This document shows, in pieces, positions 44,643-52,817 of a stretch of DNA of 64,000 bases (position 1 is the stretch's first letter; every line of letters starts with the position of its first letter). Made by a program: the position numbers and the translations under genes. The DNA is from an uncultured Eubacterium sp. (GTDB lineage: Bacteria; Bacillota; Clostridia; Lachnospirales; Lachnospiraceae). The notes beneath the pieces are model-generated. The model worked only from the letters and a program-made list of their open reading frames with translations. It was not told the origin of the DNA and made no database searches. Where the stretch lies: assembly GCA_947088865.1 (NCBI GenBank), contig CAMUHY010000008.1:1-64000 (forward strand), written 5' to 3'.

Positions 44643-45526
44643 AATTCAAATTTCCTTCCTGTTAATTCCATAAAAACCGTCTCTAAATTAGGTTCTGTGG
44701 AATGTATCGTCTCAACTTCATCCTTTAAAAAATAGGATTTAATTTGTTCCCCGCATTCCCTATTATGCTGCAATGAAACATCCTCACCATTTTTCAAATG
44801 AATATCAATTTTTTTTTGATGATTATAGCGTCTGCAAATGTCTGAAGGAGTGCCATATTCAACAATTTTTCCATTGTTTAAAAGCGCAATATTGTCACAA
44901 AGCTGTTCTGCCTCATACATATTGTGCGTTGTCAAAAAAATGGTCGTCCCCCGTTTTTTTTCAGCTAAAATCATTTTATGTATCGCCTCAACCGTAGTTG
45001 GGTCTAATCCGCTTGTCGGCTCGTCAAGAAATAAAATAGCAGGCGCTCGCAGTATTGCTCTTGCAAATGCTAAACGATTTGTCATACCTTTTGATAAATT
45101 CATTACCAATGTTTTTTTTGCATCCAATAATCCAACATCATTTAATATGGTTTCTATATTTTTATCACTTTTTACTCTTTCTTGTGAATCATATTTTTTC
45201 TTGTTTTTACTTTTATCTATCATTTGATAAAATTTTAAATTATCATAACAATTCATTCTTTCATATAAACCAAAGTTATCCATCATAATTCCAATTTGCT
45301 TATAATGTTCACCTGTCATATTTGCAGACGGTGTTCCCAAAATAAAACTACTCCCACTAGTTGCCTTTAACTGTCCCGTCAAAATATAAATCAATGTTGT
45401 CTTTCCTGCTCCTGATGGACCCAAAAGCCCAAATATTTCACCTGCATCTACATCAAAATTAATATTGTCCAACACTGTTTTTTCATTAAAATTATGTTTT
45501 AAATTCTTTATACAAATCGCTTTCAT
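44639..45526 (-). CDS. ABC transporter ATPase
   Basis: 295 residues: Walker A GLLGPSGAGKTTLIYI, a signature-like LSKGMTNRLAFARA (glycine-altered from LSGG), Walker B PAILFLDEPTSGLD and the His switch TTHNMYEAEQL. CcmA/multidrug-type with a C-terminal regulatory stretch. Overlaps both neighbours by 4 bp. Confidence 0.93.
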   Translation of the reverse strand: MKAICIKNLKHNFNEKTVLDNINFDVDAGEIFGLLGPSGAGKTTLIYILTGQLKATSGSSFILGTPSANMTGEHYKQIGIMMDNFGLYERMNCYDNLKFYQMIDKSKNKKKYDSQERVKSDKNIETILNDVGLLDAKKTLVMNLSKGMTNRLAFARAILRAPAILFLDEPTSGLDPTTVEAIHKMILAEKKRGTTIFLTTHNMYEAEQLCDNIALLNNGKIVEYGTPSDICRRYNHQKKIDIHLKNGEDVSLQHNRECGEQIKSYFLKDEVETIHSTEPNLETVFMELTGRKFEL

Positions 45527-45993
45527 TTACTCTCCTTTAAATGCTCCAATGCTTCCTGCATTTTTTTATTATCACTTTTTTCTTTGATTGCAGATATAAC
45601 CACACTAATACATGCACAGACAAAGAAACAAACAAAAAACATCGTCCATGATTTCATATCATTAACAGGAAACCATTGAAAAATAGCCGCAAAGATGCCA
45701 ATTAACAAAATAACAGATACAAACATCATAATCGTTCTTATCATAATACTGACACGTTTTATTAAAACATCTGTAAAAAACAGCCATCTTAAACTGGCAA
45801 CTATAATAGACAAAAATAAATACTGTATTAATGTTGAAATGGCAATTCCCGAATTACCTAATTGAAACATGGAAGAATATCCTTTTGCCATTTCACCAAA
45901 CACCGAACAAAACACACAAAGGCTCAAGATTGAAATGCCCCAGATAACCATAATCTGAATAAGATAATCAAATATTGTACTCTTTTTTATCAT
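45523..45993 (-). CDS. DUF3021 membrane protein
   Basis: 156 residues with four predicted membrane helices. DUF3021 proteins are encoded next to LytTR regulators and are thought to modulate them. Overlaps the LytTR and ATPase genes by 4 bp on each side. Confidence 0.88.
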   Translation of the reverse strand: MIKKSTIFDYLIQIMVIWGISILSLCVFCSVFGEMAKGYSSMFQLGNSGIAISTLIQYLFLSIIVASLRWLFFTDVLIKRVSIMIRTIMMFVSVILLIGIFAAIFQWFPVNDMKSWTMFFVCFFVCACISVVISAIKEKSDNKKMQEALEHLKESK

Positions 45994-46433
45994 TTCGTAA
46001 CCCCCAATCTTCTTTTAATTTCATCTGCATATTGCCTTGATACCATGATTTGCTCTCCGTTTTTTAAAGTTAAACGCAATTTTCTTCCAACATCATTTTT
46101 TATAGACTGAATAAATTGCAAATGCACCAAACAAGATTTGCTTACTCTAAAAAACCCGCTTTTACATAATCGTTCTTCCATCTCATATAATTTTAATTTT
46201 GATTCATATATTGCCTCATCTGCATACACAAATGTTTTTCGTTCCAACGCTTCTATATATAAAATCTTGCTGACATCTAAAAGATAATTTTCACCATCTT
46301 TTGTAACGCTCATTTGCTGATTAATCATTTGCAGCATTGCAATTATATTTTCAACGCTAGGCGTCATTTGACTGCAATAAATATTGATTTCAACATCATC
46401 TAACTTTTCATTTATATTTACTGTAATTTTCAA
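45990..46433 (-). CDS. LytTR DNA-binding regulator
   Basis: 147 residues. The C-terminal ~100 residues are a LytTR domain: LDVSKILYIEALERKTFVYA, ERLCKSGFFRVSKSCLVHLQ, LRLTLKNGEQIMVSRQYADE. No receiver domain, so the signal probably comes through the DUF3021 partner. It heads a four-gene overlapping operon with an ABC exporter. Confidence 0.92.
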   Translation of the reverse strand: MKITVNINEKLDDVEINIYCSQMTPSVENIIAMLQMINQQMSVTKDGENYLLDVSKILYIEALERKTFVYADEAIYESKLKLYEMEERLCKSGFFRVSKSCLVHLQFIQSIKNDVGRKLRLTLKNGEQIMVSRQYADEIKRRLGVTK

Positions 46434-46582
46434 CCTCTATACCTCCATAAAAATGAGTCTATCAGCAAATTGTTTTTTGAACAATAGAAAAAAACGTAAG
46501 TTGCCATATCAAATACATAAGTTGCCATAAAAAATAGAAGCTTGCCTGTACTGTCAAGTAACAAGGCAAGCTTATAGGGCAT

Positions 46583-46620
46583 GAGCAAGCAACGTAGCGG
46601 ATTGCAAATATCCCCTTAAC
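46583..46620. repeat. Dispersed hairpin repeat
   Basis: GAGCAAGCAACGTAGCGGAT followed by TGCAAATATCCCCTTAAC, located 3' of cysK. Confidence 0.6.
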
Positions 46621-46648
46621 TTTATTATTTCTCTTTTTTATAACAATA

Positions 46649-47590
46649 TTATTCGCCATCAGAAAATAACGGCGTTGACAAATATCGGTCTCCAGAATCG
46701 GGAAGTAAGACAACAATTGTTTTACCTTCATTTTCAGGTCGTTTTGCAAGAATTGTTGCAGCCTTTAACGCCGCTCCTGAAGAAATACCTACCAAAATTC
46801 CCTCACTTACAGCAAATGCTTTTCCCTCTATAAATGCATCCTCATTTTCTATTGTAATAATTTCATCATAAATTTTTGTATTTAAAGCGTCTGGAACAAA
46901 CCCTGCACCAATTCCTTGAATTTTATGGGCGCCGGAAATCCCTTTAGAAAGCACAGGACTTGTTGCTGGTTCTACGGCAACCACCTTTATATTTGGATTT
47001 TTTTCTTTTAAATATTCTCCCACACCCGTTATTGTGCCGCCAGTGCCAACACCTGCAACAAAAATATCCACTTTTCCATCCGTTTGTTCCCATATTTCTG
47101 GCGCCGTAGTTAATTTATGTGCAGCAGGATTAGCAGGATTTACAAATTGTCCTAAAATAATGGCATTTGGAATTTCTTTTGCAAGCTGTTCTGCCTTTTC
47201 AATAGCGCCTTTCATTCCCTTTGTGCCTTCTGTAAGCACTAACTGCGCGCCATACGCCTTTAAAAGATTTCTTCTTTCCACACTCATTGTTTCTGGCAAT
47301 GTAAGTATAGCTGTATACCCCTTAGCTGCTGCGACTGCTGCAATGCCAATTCCTGTGTTTCCACTGGTAGGCTCAATAATCGTCGCCCCTTCTTTTAATA
47401 TTCCTTTTTTTTCGGCATCCTCAATCATAGCCAATGCAACACGGTCTTTTACAGAACCTGCTGGATTTAAATATTCAAGCTTTGCAAGAATCGTCGCATT
47501 TTTAATTCCTGCTTTCTTCATATAACCATTTAATTTTAATAGTGGTGTTTTTCCAATTAACTCTAATGCACTTTCTCTTATATCACTCAT
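46649..47590 (-). CDS. cysK: Cysteine synthase A
   Basis: 313 residues, full length. PLP lysine motif [16 protein letters not shown] (Lys about 48), phosphate loop [36 protein letters not shown] and [12 protein letters not shown]. Makes cysteine from O-acetylserine and sulfide. No T-box or S-box leader was seen; a monocistronic gene. Confidence 0.95.
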   Translation of the reverse strand: MSDIRESALELIGKTPLLKLNGYMKKAGIKNATILAKLEYLNPAGSVKDRVALAMIEDAEKKGILKEGATIIEPTSGNTGIGIAAVAAAKGYTAILTLPETMSVERRNLLKAYGAQLVLTEGTKGMKGAIEKAEQLAKEIPNAIILGQFVNPANPAAHKLTTAPEIWEQTDGKVDIFVAGVGTGGTITGVGEYLKEKNPNIKVVAVEPATSPVLSKGISGAHKIQGIGAGFVPDALNTKIYDEIITIENEDAFIEGKAFAVSEGILVGISSGAALKAATILAKRPENEGKTIVVLLPDSGDRYLSTPLFSDGE

Positions 47591-47734
47591 AACAATCCTC
47601 CATCTTATCCAATATTGATATTCATATCTTTAAAGTCAATCTATTTAAGACAATATCATACTTTTTTGATAGGTTTTATATATTTTCATGTTAAAATTAT
47701 ACATTCAACATATTGCGTTGTCAATATTTGTTTT

Positions 47735-47989
47735 TTATTTGTCTCTTCTTTCATCTTCTTTTGGTTGGCGCACATAAATAAGCATTTCTTTTTCACAAGC
47801 GCCATATTCATTATAATTTTTTCGAGCCTGCTCTAAAGTGATACCATGATTACAATCACTTTTTTCGTTATCTGAATAAATAAACACATCATTTTCCCAA
47901 AAGCAAACAGGACATATATATCCACATGCGTCCTCTACTGGCACATTATATGTGTAATATCCACAACATGGACAAGGATATTTTTGCAT
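47735..47989 (-). CDS. CPCC-family cysteine-rich protein
   Basis: 84 residues. N-terminal CPCCGYYTY and CGYICPVCFWEND form two zinc-knuckle-like Cys pairs, then SDCNHGITLEQARKNYNEYG, all typical of the CPCC family. Function unknown in the family; members often sit in toxin/immunity contexts. Confidence 0.85.
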   Translation of the reverse strand: MQKYPCPCCGYYTYNVPVEDACGYICPVCFWENDVFIYSDNEKSDCNHGITLEQARKNYNEYGACEKEMLIYVRQPKEDERRDK

Positions 47990-48071
47990 TTTAATCCCCT
48001 TCCCAAAATGTAATGTAAAATTTATACAATAGAAAAAACGGATAAAACAATTATAAAGGCAATTTCTATTA

Positions 48072-48228
48072 GTTAAGCGGATATTCGCAATCCGCTACGC
48101 TACTTGCTCAAACCCTCTAGCTACTATCGCAGCTTTTCAGTGGAAACTTATACTCCCACTGAAACAAGGAAGTCCCCTACTTATGCCTTTGCAGCATTGA
48201 AGCAGGGGACTTCCTTAATAGGGTTAAA
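48072..48228. repeat. Longest dispersed repeat, both modules
   Basis: Left module: GTTAAGCGGATATTCGCAAT then CCGCTACGCTACTTGCTC (GCGGAT/ATCCGC hairpin). Middle: CAGTGG...CCCACTG. Right module: GTCCCCT...AGGGGAC hairpin around GCCTTTGCAGCATTGAAG, then TTCCTTAATAGGGTTAAA, whose TTA is the stop codon of the TROVE-like gene. Confidence 0.65.
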
Positions 48229-49672
48229 TTGTTATACATTCATATCGTTCTGAATTAATTACACTCTGCATAAATTCAACTGGCGTATATCCAATACAGC
48301 CAAGCAACTGTTTAAATACCGTTGTAGACTGTCCACTACATAATTGAACGCCTTTTTTTGTCTTATCTGAATGAAAAATATTATTTCGACTATTGACATT
48401 CCAAAAAATAAGATTTGGTATATCATATCCTTTTGACTTGAATTTATGAAACATTTTATCATAAAAACTCCAGTCACGACTTCCGCAATAATCAATTTCC
48501 ATATCTGAAATAACAATAATGGACTTTGGCATCTCTTCTCTTGGAACATCATTATCAATGGCAATTTTAAGTACTTTTTCAAAAGCTGCACATAAATTTG
48601 TATTCATGCCCCACTCTGCCTTTGATGTATTTAAAATTTTTTGGTGTAAGGTCTCTCCCTTTAACAATTCAATCTTAGGGTCTGCACTAAATGTCATAAA
48701 CATATTGTGATATGCCCCAACATTTCTTTCCGCAAAATAAATTGCAAGACCAATAGATGTCGCCATTGGTCTGCCATACATAGAACCGGATACATCCGCC
48801 ATAACAACTGCATTGGTATTCTCTTCTATGTAATTTGGCAGCTGCCGCCACTGTGCTTCAAGAACACTGCTGTCTTCCTTCTTATAAAGAATTTTCTCCA
48901 CAATATCATATGGATAAAGTGTTGCCGAATTAATTTTTTCATCACCAGCAACAGCCTTATTGATAAACGTCGTAAATCTATCCTTATCATGCTTCATAAA
49001 GGTATTTCTGTAAATCATCATTGCCCTGCTTGGCACTTTAGAATACTTGATTTCTTTCCAACGGTTTGCCGACATAAGGCTCTCAACAACTTCAATTTGC
49101 TTTCTCATACTGCGCACAATTCGCTTAAAATTATAAACAGGATACCCCAGTTTTTGCGCTGTCAAAATACCTAATCTTCTCGTTTCCTTTGAGCTTGCAT
49201 CGGCTGTTTTTATCCACTTTGCAAGCAGTGAAACAGCATTTCCTTCGTTTAAATTTTTTAAATCTTCTTCAAACTGCTTCTTCATTGCAGACCACATATC
49301 TTCTTCAAGGGATGTTCCAATAAGACAGTATAAATCATCATAACGGCCAAAGACTCCAATTAAATCAAGATTCTTTTTTAATGCCTCAGGATGAACATCT
49401 GCCATATACTTTAATAATGTACGAAAAACTTTTCTCTCTCCTAAGCCTTCACGAATATCTCTTGCATAAAATACAATTTTAGTGGCAAATAAAGGATTTT
49501 CTTTGTACGCTTCAGCAAACAAAGACTGAATACGTGCTTCCTCTGCACCACGCAAAGAGCCGATTGTTGAAAATAAATCTAGGCAAGCATCCCCTGTGGT
49601 ATTTAGTGCTACCGCACCATTTTCTGTCCTAGTAAATGCTGCCTCTTTTCTCATCTCATCTGCAAATCCCAT
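48224..49672 (-). CDS. Ro60/TROVE- or DUF2828-like RNA-binding protein with vWA domain
   Basis: 482 residues from ATG 49672 (GGAGAG upstream). The open frame continues 97 codons upstream, but only through the tRNA-like RNAs. Residues about 1-300 are HEAT-like helices of the TROVE/DUF2828 type: NTTGDACLDLFSTIGSLRGA, FYARDIREGLGERKVF, LIGVFGRYDDLYCLI. Residues about 300-480 are a vWA domain with MIDAS DVSGSM and SDMEID. Ro60-like proteins form rings that hold misfolded or Y RNAs. The adjacent tRNA-like array fits bacterial Ro-Y RNA loci. Assignment to TROVE versus DUF2828 is uncertain. Confidence 0.8.
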   Translation of the reverse strand: MGFADEMRKEAAFTRTENGAVALNTTGDACLDLFSTIGSLRGAEEARIQSLFAEAYKENPLFATKIVFYARDIREGLGERKVFRTLLKYMADVHPEALKKNLDLIGVFGRYDDLYCLIGTSLEEDMWSAMKKQFEEDLKNLNEGNAVSLLAKWIKTADASSKETRRLGILTAQKLGYPVYNFKRIVRSMRKQIEVVESLMSANRWKEIKYSKVPSRAMMIYRNTFMKHDKDRFTTFINKAVAGDEKINSATLYPYDIVEKILYKKEDSSVLEAQWRQLPNYIEENTNAVVMADVSGSMYGRPMATSIGLAIYFAERNVGAYHNMFMTFSADPKIELLKGETLHQKILNTSKAEWGMNTNLCAAFEKVLKIAIDNDVPREEMPKSIIVISDMEIDYCGSRDWSFYDKMFHKFKSKGYDIPNLIFWNVNSRNNIFHSDKTKKGVQLCSGQSTTVFKQLLGCIGYTPVEFMQSVINSERYECITI

Positions 49673-49688
49673 AAGTTCTCTCCTTCCA

Positions 49689-49835
49689 TGACCCTGCATC
49701 GCGGATTTGAACCGCTTAAATTCATTTACTAAAAAATGTTGGTTTGACCATATCATTGCTGTAAGGGTCACATTTTTACATGACGCGTTTGGTTTTAAGA
49801 TTATGAGTCTTATCCAAAAATTGCTGAAGGCGTCA
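49689..49835 (-). ncRNA. tRNA-like RNA C (disordered, Met-like anticodon arm)
   Basis: Two parts. First (49781-49835) is a long hairpin closed by TGACGC/GCGTCA, then TTTGG/CCAAA, capped by TAAGA-CTCATAA-TCTTA, exactly a Met anticodon arm (CAT). Second (49689-49770) has acceptor-like TGACCCT/AGGGTCA ends and a T-arm GCGG-TTCAAAT-CCGC, but an abnormal D region and four extra bases before the acceptor. Both contain the CAGCAAT module. It ends 16 bp before the TROVE-like start codon. Confidence 0.6.
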
Positions 49836-49839
49836 CAAA

Positions 49840-49969
49840 GACGGCGACAGGATTTGAACCTGCAAAACCATATGGTCAGAAATTCCCCTAAAATAAAAAA
49901 TGCTGTTCGGGTCACACAAATGACCAATATTTTAATAATTTCCGCGTCTTGCCTTTCCGCCACGCCGTC
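49840..49969 (-). ncRNA. tRNA-like RNA B (Leu-like, with insert)
   Basis: 130 nt. Acceptor GACGGCG/CGCCGTC (7/7), Leu-type D-arm GCGGAAAGGCAAGACGC, T-arm GCAGG-TTCAAAT-CCTGT and a small variable arm ACCATATGGT, as in type II tRNAs. The anticodon arm (GAAATT/AATTTC) is opened by a long insert holding TAAAAT/ATTTTA, the hairpin GGTCA-TTTGTG-TGACC and CGAACAGCAT. No CCA is encoded. It starts 3 nt after RNA A. Confidence 0.75.
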
Positions 49970-49972
49970 AAT

Positions 49973-50084
49973 CGGGAAGAGAGGACTCGAACCTCCAACA
50001 TACGGCTTATCATGCTAAAATAATTGCTGTTAGTTTCACAAACATGAAACATTTTTCGTCGCTCTACCATTGAGCTACTTCCCG
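49973..50084 (-). ncRNA. tRNA-like RNA A (Ile-anticodon-like, 41-nt insert)
   Basis: 112 nt. Acceptor CGGGAAG/CTTCCCG (7/7), D-arm GCTC-AATGGTA-GAGC (4/4), T-arm GGAGG-TTCGAGT-CCTCT. A 41-nt insert (50016-50056) interrupts the anticodon stem; without it the stem is ACGGC-ATGATAA-GCCGT (5/5, U33, anticodon GAT), giving a 71-nt canonical tRNA. The insert carries hairpin GTTTCA-TGTTTG-TGAAAC and TAACAGCAAT. C1-G72 and no encoded CCA are unusual for a working tRNA. Confidence 0.8.
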
Positions 50085-50123
50085 AAATAAACTATCTATG
50101 TATCTACTCTTGCAGGCTATTTC

Positions 50124-50152
50124 AGTATAATATATTTTATAAAGTTTATCAA
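50124..50152 (-). promoter_or_regulatory. Promoter of the tRNA-like array and TROVE-like gene
   Basis: Minus strand: TTGATA (50147-50152), 17 bp, TATACT (50124-50129). The start would lie about 30 nt ahead of RNA A. No terminator is seen before the protein gene, so RNAs and mRNA probably share one transcript. Confidence 0.7.
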
Positions 50153-50333
50153 GTTTTGTTTAACATATTTTAACAAAATATATTGACAAAAATTTCGATA
50201 AAAATAAGAGTAATTTAACTATCCTAATTGACAACATTAATTTTTTGAAGTATACTTAAATAACTAAAAATAACATTATCAAAAAATATTATCACATTAA
50301 ATTTATTTACTGAAAGGAAATAAAAACAATATC

Positions 50334-51212
50334 ATGTCTCATTTTTTAATGAAACCTAAAATTGATTTTGCCTTTAAAGAAATTATGCAAGACGAAAAGG
50401 CACGCATTGGATTTTTATCAGCTATACTAAAATTAAATCCAACAGATATAAAAAAAACAATCATTTTAAATACAAACTTACGCAAAATTCATAAAGAAGA
50501 AAAACAAGGAATACTAGATGTTCGCATTCTAATGAATGATGACACTGAGATTGATATTGAAATTCAACTTGCCGAATTAAAGGTATGGGGTGACCGCTCA
50601 CTTTTTTATATGTCCAAAATGTATACTGACCAAATTGAGGCAGGACAAGATTATACTAAATTCAAAAAATGTGTTAGTATCAGTATTCTAAATTTTAATT
50701 TATTTCCAGATACTTTAAAAAGTAGAACAATAAGTTCAGAAAAAAACAAGATATGCGATGATGAATTTTATTCTTGCTTTCACATTAGAGAAGACAATCA
50801 TCATTTTTTGTACACTGATAAAATGGAGTTTCATGTAATAGAATTACCAAAACTTCCAAAAGAGCTAAAAGAAAACAGTACCGATATTTTATTATGGGCT
50901 AAATTTATCAACGCCGAAAGAGAGGAGGAATTTAAAATGTTAGCTTCTAAAAACACCTATATTGATAGCGCTTATGAACGACTACAAGTCATTAGTCAAG
51001 ATAAACAAAAACAAATGGAATACGATGCACGCCAAAAAGCAATTCTTGACCATAATCAAATGGTTCTTGAGGCAACTGAAAAAGGACTGAAACAAGGTAT
51101 TGAAATTGTAGCAAAAAAGCTTATTGCTGCTGGTTATCCAACAGATACCATTGCCCAATTAACAGATATTTCTCCCAACATTATTGAAAAAATGCGAACA
51201 GATACAGAATAA
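50334..51212 (+). CDS. Rpn-family PD-(D/E)XK nuclease/transposase-like protein
   Basis: 292 residues. N-terminal KIDFAFKEIMQDEKARIGFL, then GILDVRILMNDDTEIDIEIQ, the D...ExQ nuclease core of the Rpn/PDDEXK_2 family, and YMSKMYTDQIEAGQDYTKFK. The C-terminal end is a short Gln/Lys coiled coil and an HTH-like tail. Rpn proteins promote RecA-independent recombination and may act in phage defence. Stand-alone gene divergent from the TROVE locus. GAAAGGAAA upstream is a good ribosome site. Confidence 0.88.
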   Translation: MSHFLMKPKIDFAFKEIMQDEKARIGFLSAILKLNPTDIKKTIILNTNLRKIHKEEKQGILDVRILMNDDTEIDIEIQLAELKVWGDRSLFYMSKMYTDQIEAGQDYTKFKKCVSISILNFNLFPDTLKSRTISSEKNKICDDEFYSCFHIREDNHHFLYTDKMEFHVIELPKLPKELKENSTDILLWAKFINAEREEEFKMLASKNTYIDSAYERLQVISQDKQKQMEYDARQKAILDHNQMVLEATEKGLKQGIEIVAKKLIAAGYPTDTIAQLTDISPNIIEKMRTDTE

Positions 51213-51457
51213 TTAATACAAACTGTTGTAAAATGAAAGCAATTAACAAAATAGCAACTCTGATTTGTTGTTTTGTATAAATTTTCATTTTATAACAGTT
51301 TTTATTTTTTATATAAATAATTTGATGAGTATTTTATAGCATCTTTTAAACACATAAGTTGCACTTATGTTTAAGAGAAAGATATAATCTTTTTACTGAA
51401 ATTATAAGTAAATAGCGAATTGAATTACAAATATCCTTATGACTATATAAAAATATA

Positions 51458-51486
51458 TTGACAAAACAACTATTTTTAACTAAAAT
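51458..51486 (+). promoter_or_regulatory. Promoter of the TetR-ABC operon
   Basis: TTGACA (51458-51463), 17 bp, TAAAAT (51481-51486), overlapped by operator repeats. Confidence 0.75.
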
Positions 51487-51515
51487 TAAAACAAATGTTT
51501 TAAAACAATTGTTTT
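51463..51515. promoter_or_regulatory. Tandem TetR operators
   Basis: AAAACA-AA-TGTTTT (51488-51501) and AAAACA-AT-TGTTTT (51502-51515) stand back to back; a degenerate third, AAAACA-AC-TATTTT (51463-51476), lies between -35 and -10. Binding would block the promoter. Confidence 0.8.
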
Positions 51516-51538
51516 TAATTAAATTAGGAGGAAAAAAT

Positions 51539-52117
51539 ATGCCGCCAAAAGCAAAATTTAAAAAAGATGAAATTATTGAAGCTGCACTTTCTATCGTTCG
51601 CGAACAAGGCTTTGATGCGCTGACTGCCAGAGCATTAGGCACAAAACTTGGCAGTTCAGCGCGTCCAATTTTTACAGTATTTCAGTCGATGGAGGAAGTT
51701 CAAACAGAAGTTATTGCTGCTGCTAGAGAGCAATACAACAGTCCTATTAGGGAGGCTTTATCTCAATCCAAAAATATTCATCGTTTTAAATGTGTTGGTG
51801 AACAGTATATAAAATTTGCCATATCCGAACCGAAACTCTTTCAGCTTCTTTTTATGAAAGAACAAGAACATATGCCCAATTTTACAAACATTTTGCCAAT
51901 TATAGAAATGAACTATGAGCAAATTTTGTCTTCTATTGAAGAGGAATATGGCTTCGACCGCTCTGTCTCACAACGAATTTATCAGCATTTATGGGTATAT
52001 ACACATGGTATTGCAACACTATGTGCTACAAAAATGTGTTGTTTTACAAAAGAAGAAATTAGCAATATGATGACAGAAATATTTAAAAGTATTTTAAAAG
52101 AAATGAAAGGATTATAA
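51539..52117 (+). CDS. TetR-family repressor
   Basis: 192 residues from ATG 51539 (AGGAGG upstream). HTH: EIIEAALSIVREQGFDALTA, LGTKLGSSARPIFTVFQSME. The C-terminal helical domain contains a Cys pair (MCCF), possibly ligand or redox sensing. It precedes the ABC genes by 3 bp and sits behind tandem operators. Confidence 0.92.
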   Translation: MPPKAKFKKDEIIEAALSIVREQGFDALTARALGTKLGSSARPIFTVFQSMEEVQTEVIAAAREQYNSPIREALSQSKNIHRFKCVGEQYIKFAISEPKLFQLLFMKEQEHMPNFTNILPIIEMNYEQILSSIEEEYGFDRSVSQRIYQHLWVYTHGIATLCATKMCCFTKEEISNMMTEIFKSILKEMKGL

Positions 52118-52120
52118 GAT

Positions 52121-52813
52121 ATGATTGAGGTTAAGAATATTAAAAAATCATATGGAAAAGATGAGAATAAATCTGAAATATTAAAGGGTATCAACACTCA
52201 GATTAAAGACCATTCTTTTACTGTTATTTTGGGGGCTTCTGGTTCTGGTAAATCCACCTTACTAAATTTAATCTCTGGATTAGAACACCCTGACAGCGGA
52301 AATATATTGTATGATAACCATGATATTACTTCTCTTTCGGAAGAACAACTGACATCCTTTAGGAAAGAAAATATTGGATTTATTTTTCAGCAATATTATT
52401 TACTTCCTAATATGAATGTAGAAAAAAATGTAAAAATGGGTGCTGACCTAGCAAACAATAAAGATTATAAAAACATTATCGAAGCTGTTGGACTTAAGGA
52501 AAAATCACATAAATACCCAAGCCAGCTATCAGGCGGTGAACAGCAGCGAGTGTCTATTGCAAGGGCATTAGCCAAAAAACCTAAAGTCCTGTTTTTAGAT
52601 GAGCCGACAGGCGCTTTAGATGAACAGACGGGTCGCTCGGTTCTTCATTACATATGTGAATTACATAAGGAATATGGCTTTACTATTGTAATGGTAACAC
52701 ATAACCAAAATATTGCTGAAATGGCAGATACCGTTATTATGATGAACAGCGGCAAAATAGCACAAATTTATAACAATGCAGTCACTAAAAATGCCTATGA
52801 GATTGGATGGTGA
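52121..52813 (+). CDS. ABC ATPase (LolD/MacB-type)
   Basis: 230 residues. Walker A VILGASGSGKSTLLNL, signature LSGGEQQRVSIARA, Walker B PKVLFLDEPTGALD, His switch VTHNQNIAEMA. This is the ATPase class that partners FtsX-like permeases in antimicrobial-peptide resistance or lipoprotein release. Followed 4 bp later by the permease. Confidence 0.94.
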   Translation: MIEVKNIKKSYGKDENKSEILKGINTQIKDHSFTVILGASGSGKSTLLNLISGLEHPDSGNILYDNHDITSLSEEQLTSFRKENIGFIFQQYYLLPNMNVEKNVKMGADLANNKDYKNIIEAVGLKEKSHKYPSQLSGGEQQRVSIARALAKKPKVLFLDEPTGALDEQTGRSVLHYICELHKEYGFTIVMVTHNQNIAEMADTVIMMNSGKIAQIYNNAVTKNAYEIGW

Positions 52814-52817
52814 AACT

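Noticed and set aside
46462-46749. 95-codon ORF overlapping the cysK 3' end
   Set aside because: Out of frame with cysK, runs through a dispersed repeat and has no family match.
49689-49835. Circularly permuted tRNA-Met
   Set aside because: An intact Met anticodon arm precedes the acceptor-like 5' strand, but the T-arm and 3' strand follow it, which does not match a permuted order.
49673-49963. 97-codon N-terminal extension of the TROVE-like protein
   Set aside because: The frame is open only by chance through the tRNA-like RNAs; the product is Cys/Phe-rich without family match, and ATG 49672 has a good ribosome site.
49840-50084. Functional tRNA genes for Ile and Leu
   Set aside because: The anticodon arms are interrupted by inserts of 41 nt or more, no CCA is encoded and C1-G72 in RNA A is atypical, so I call them tRNA-like.
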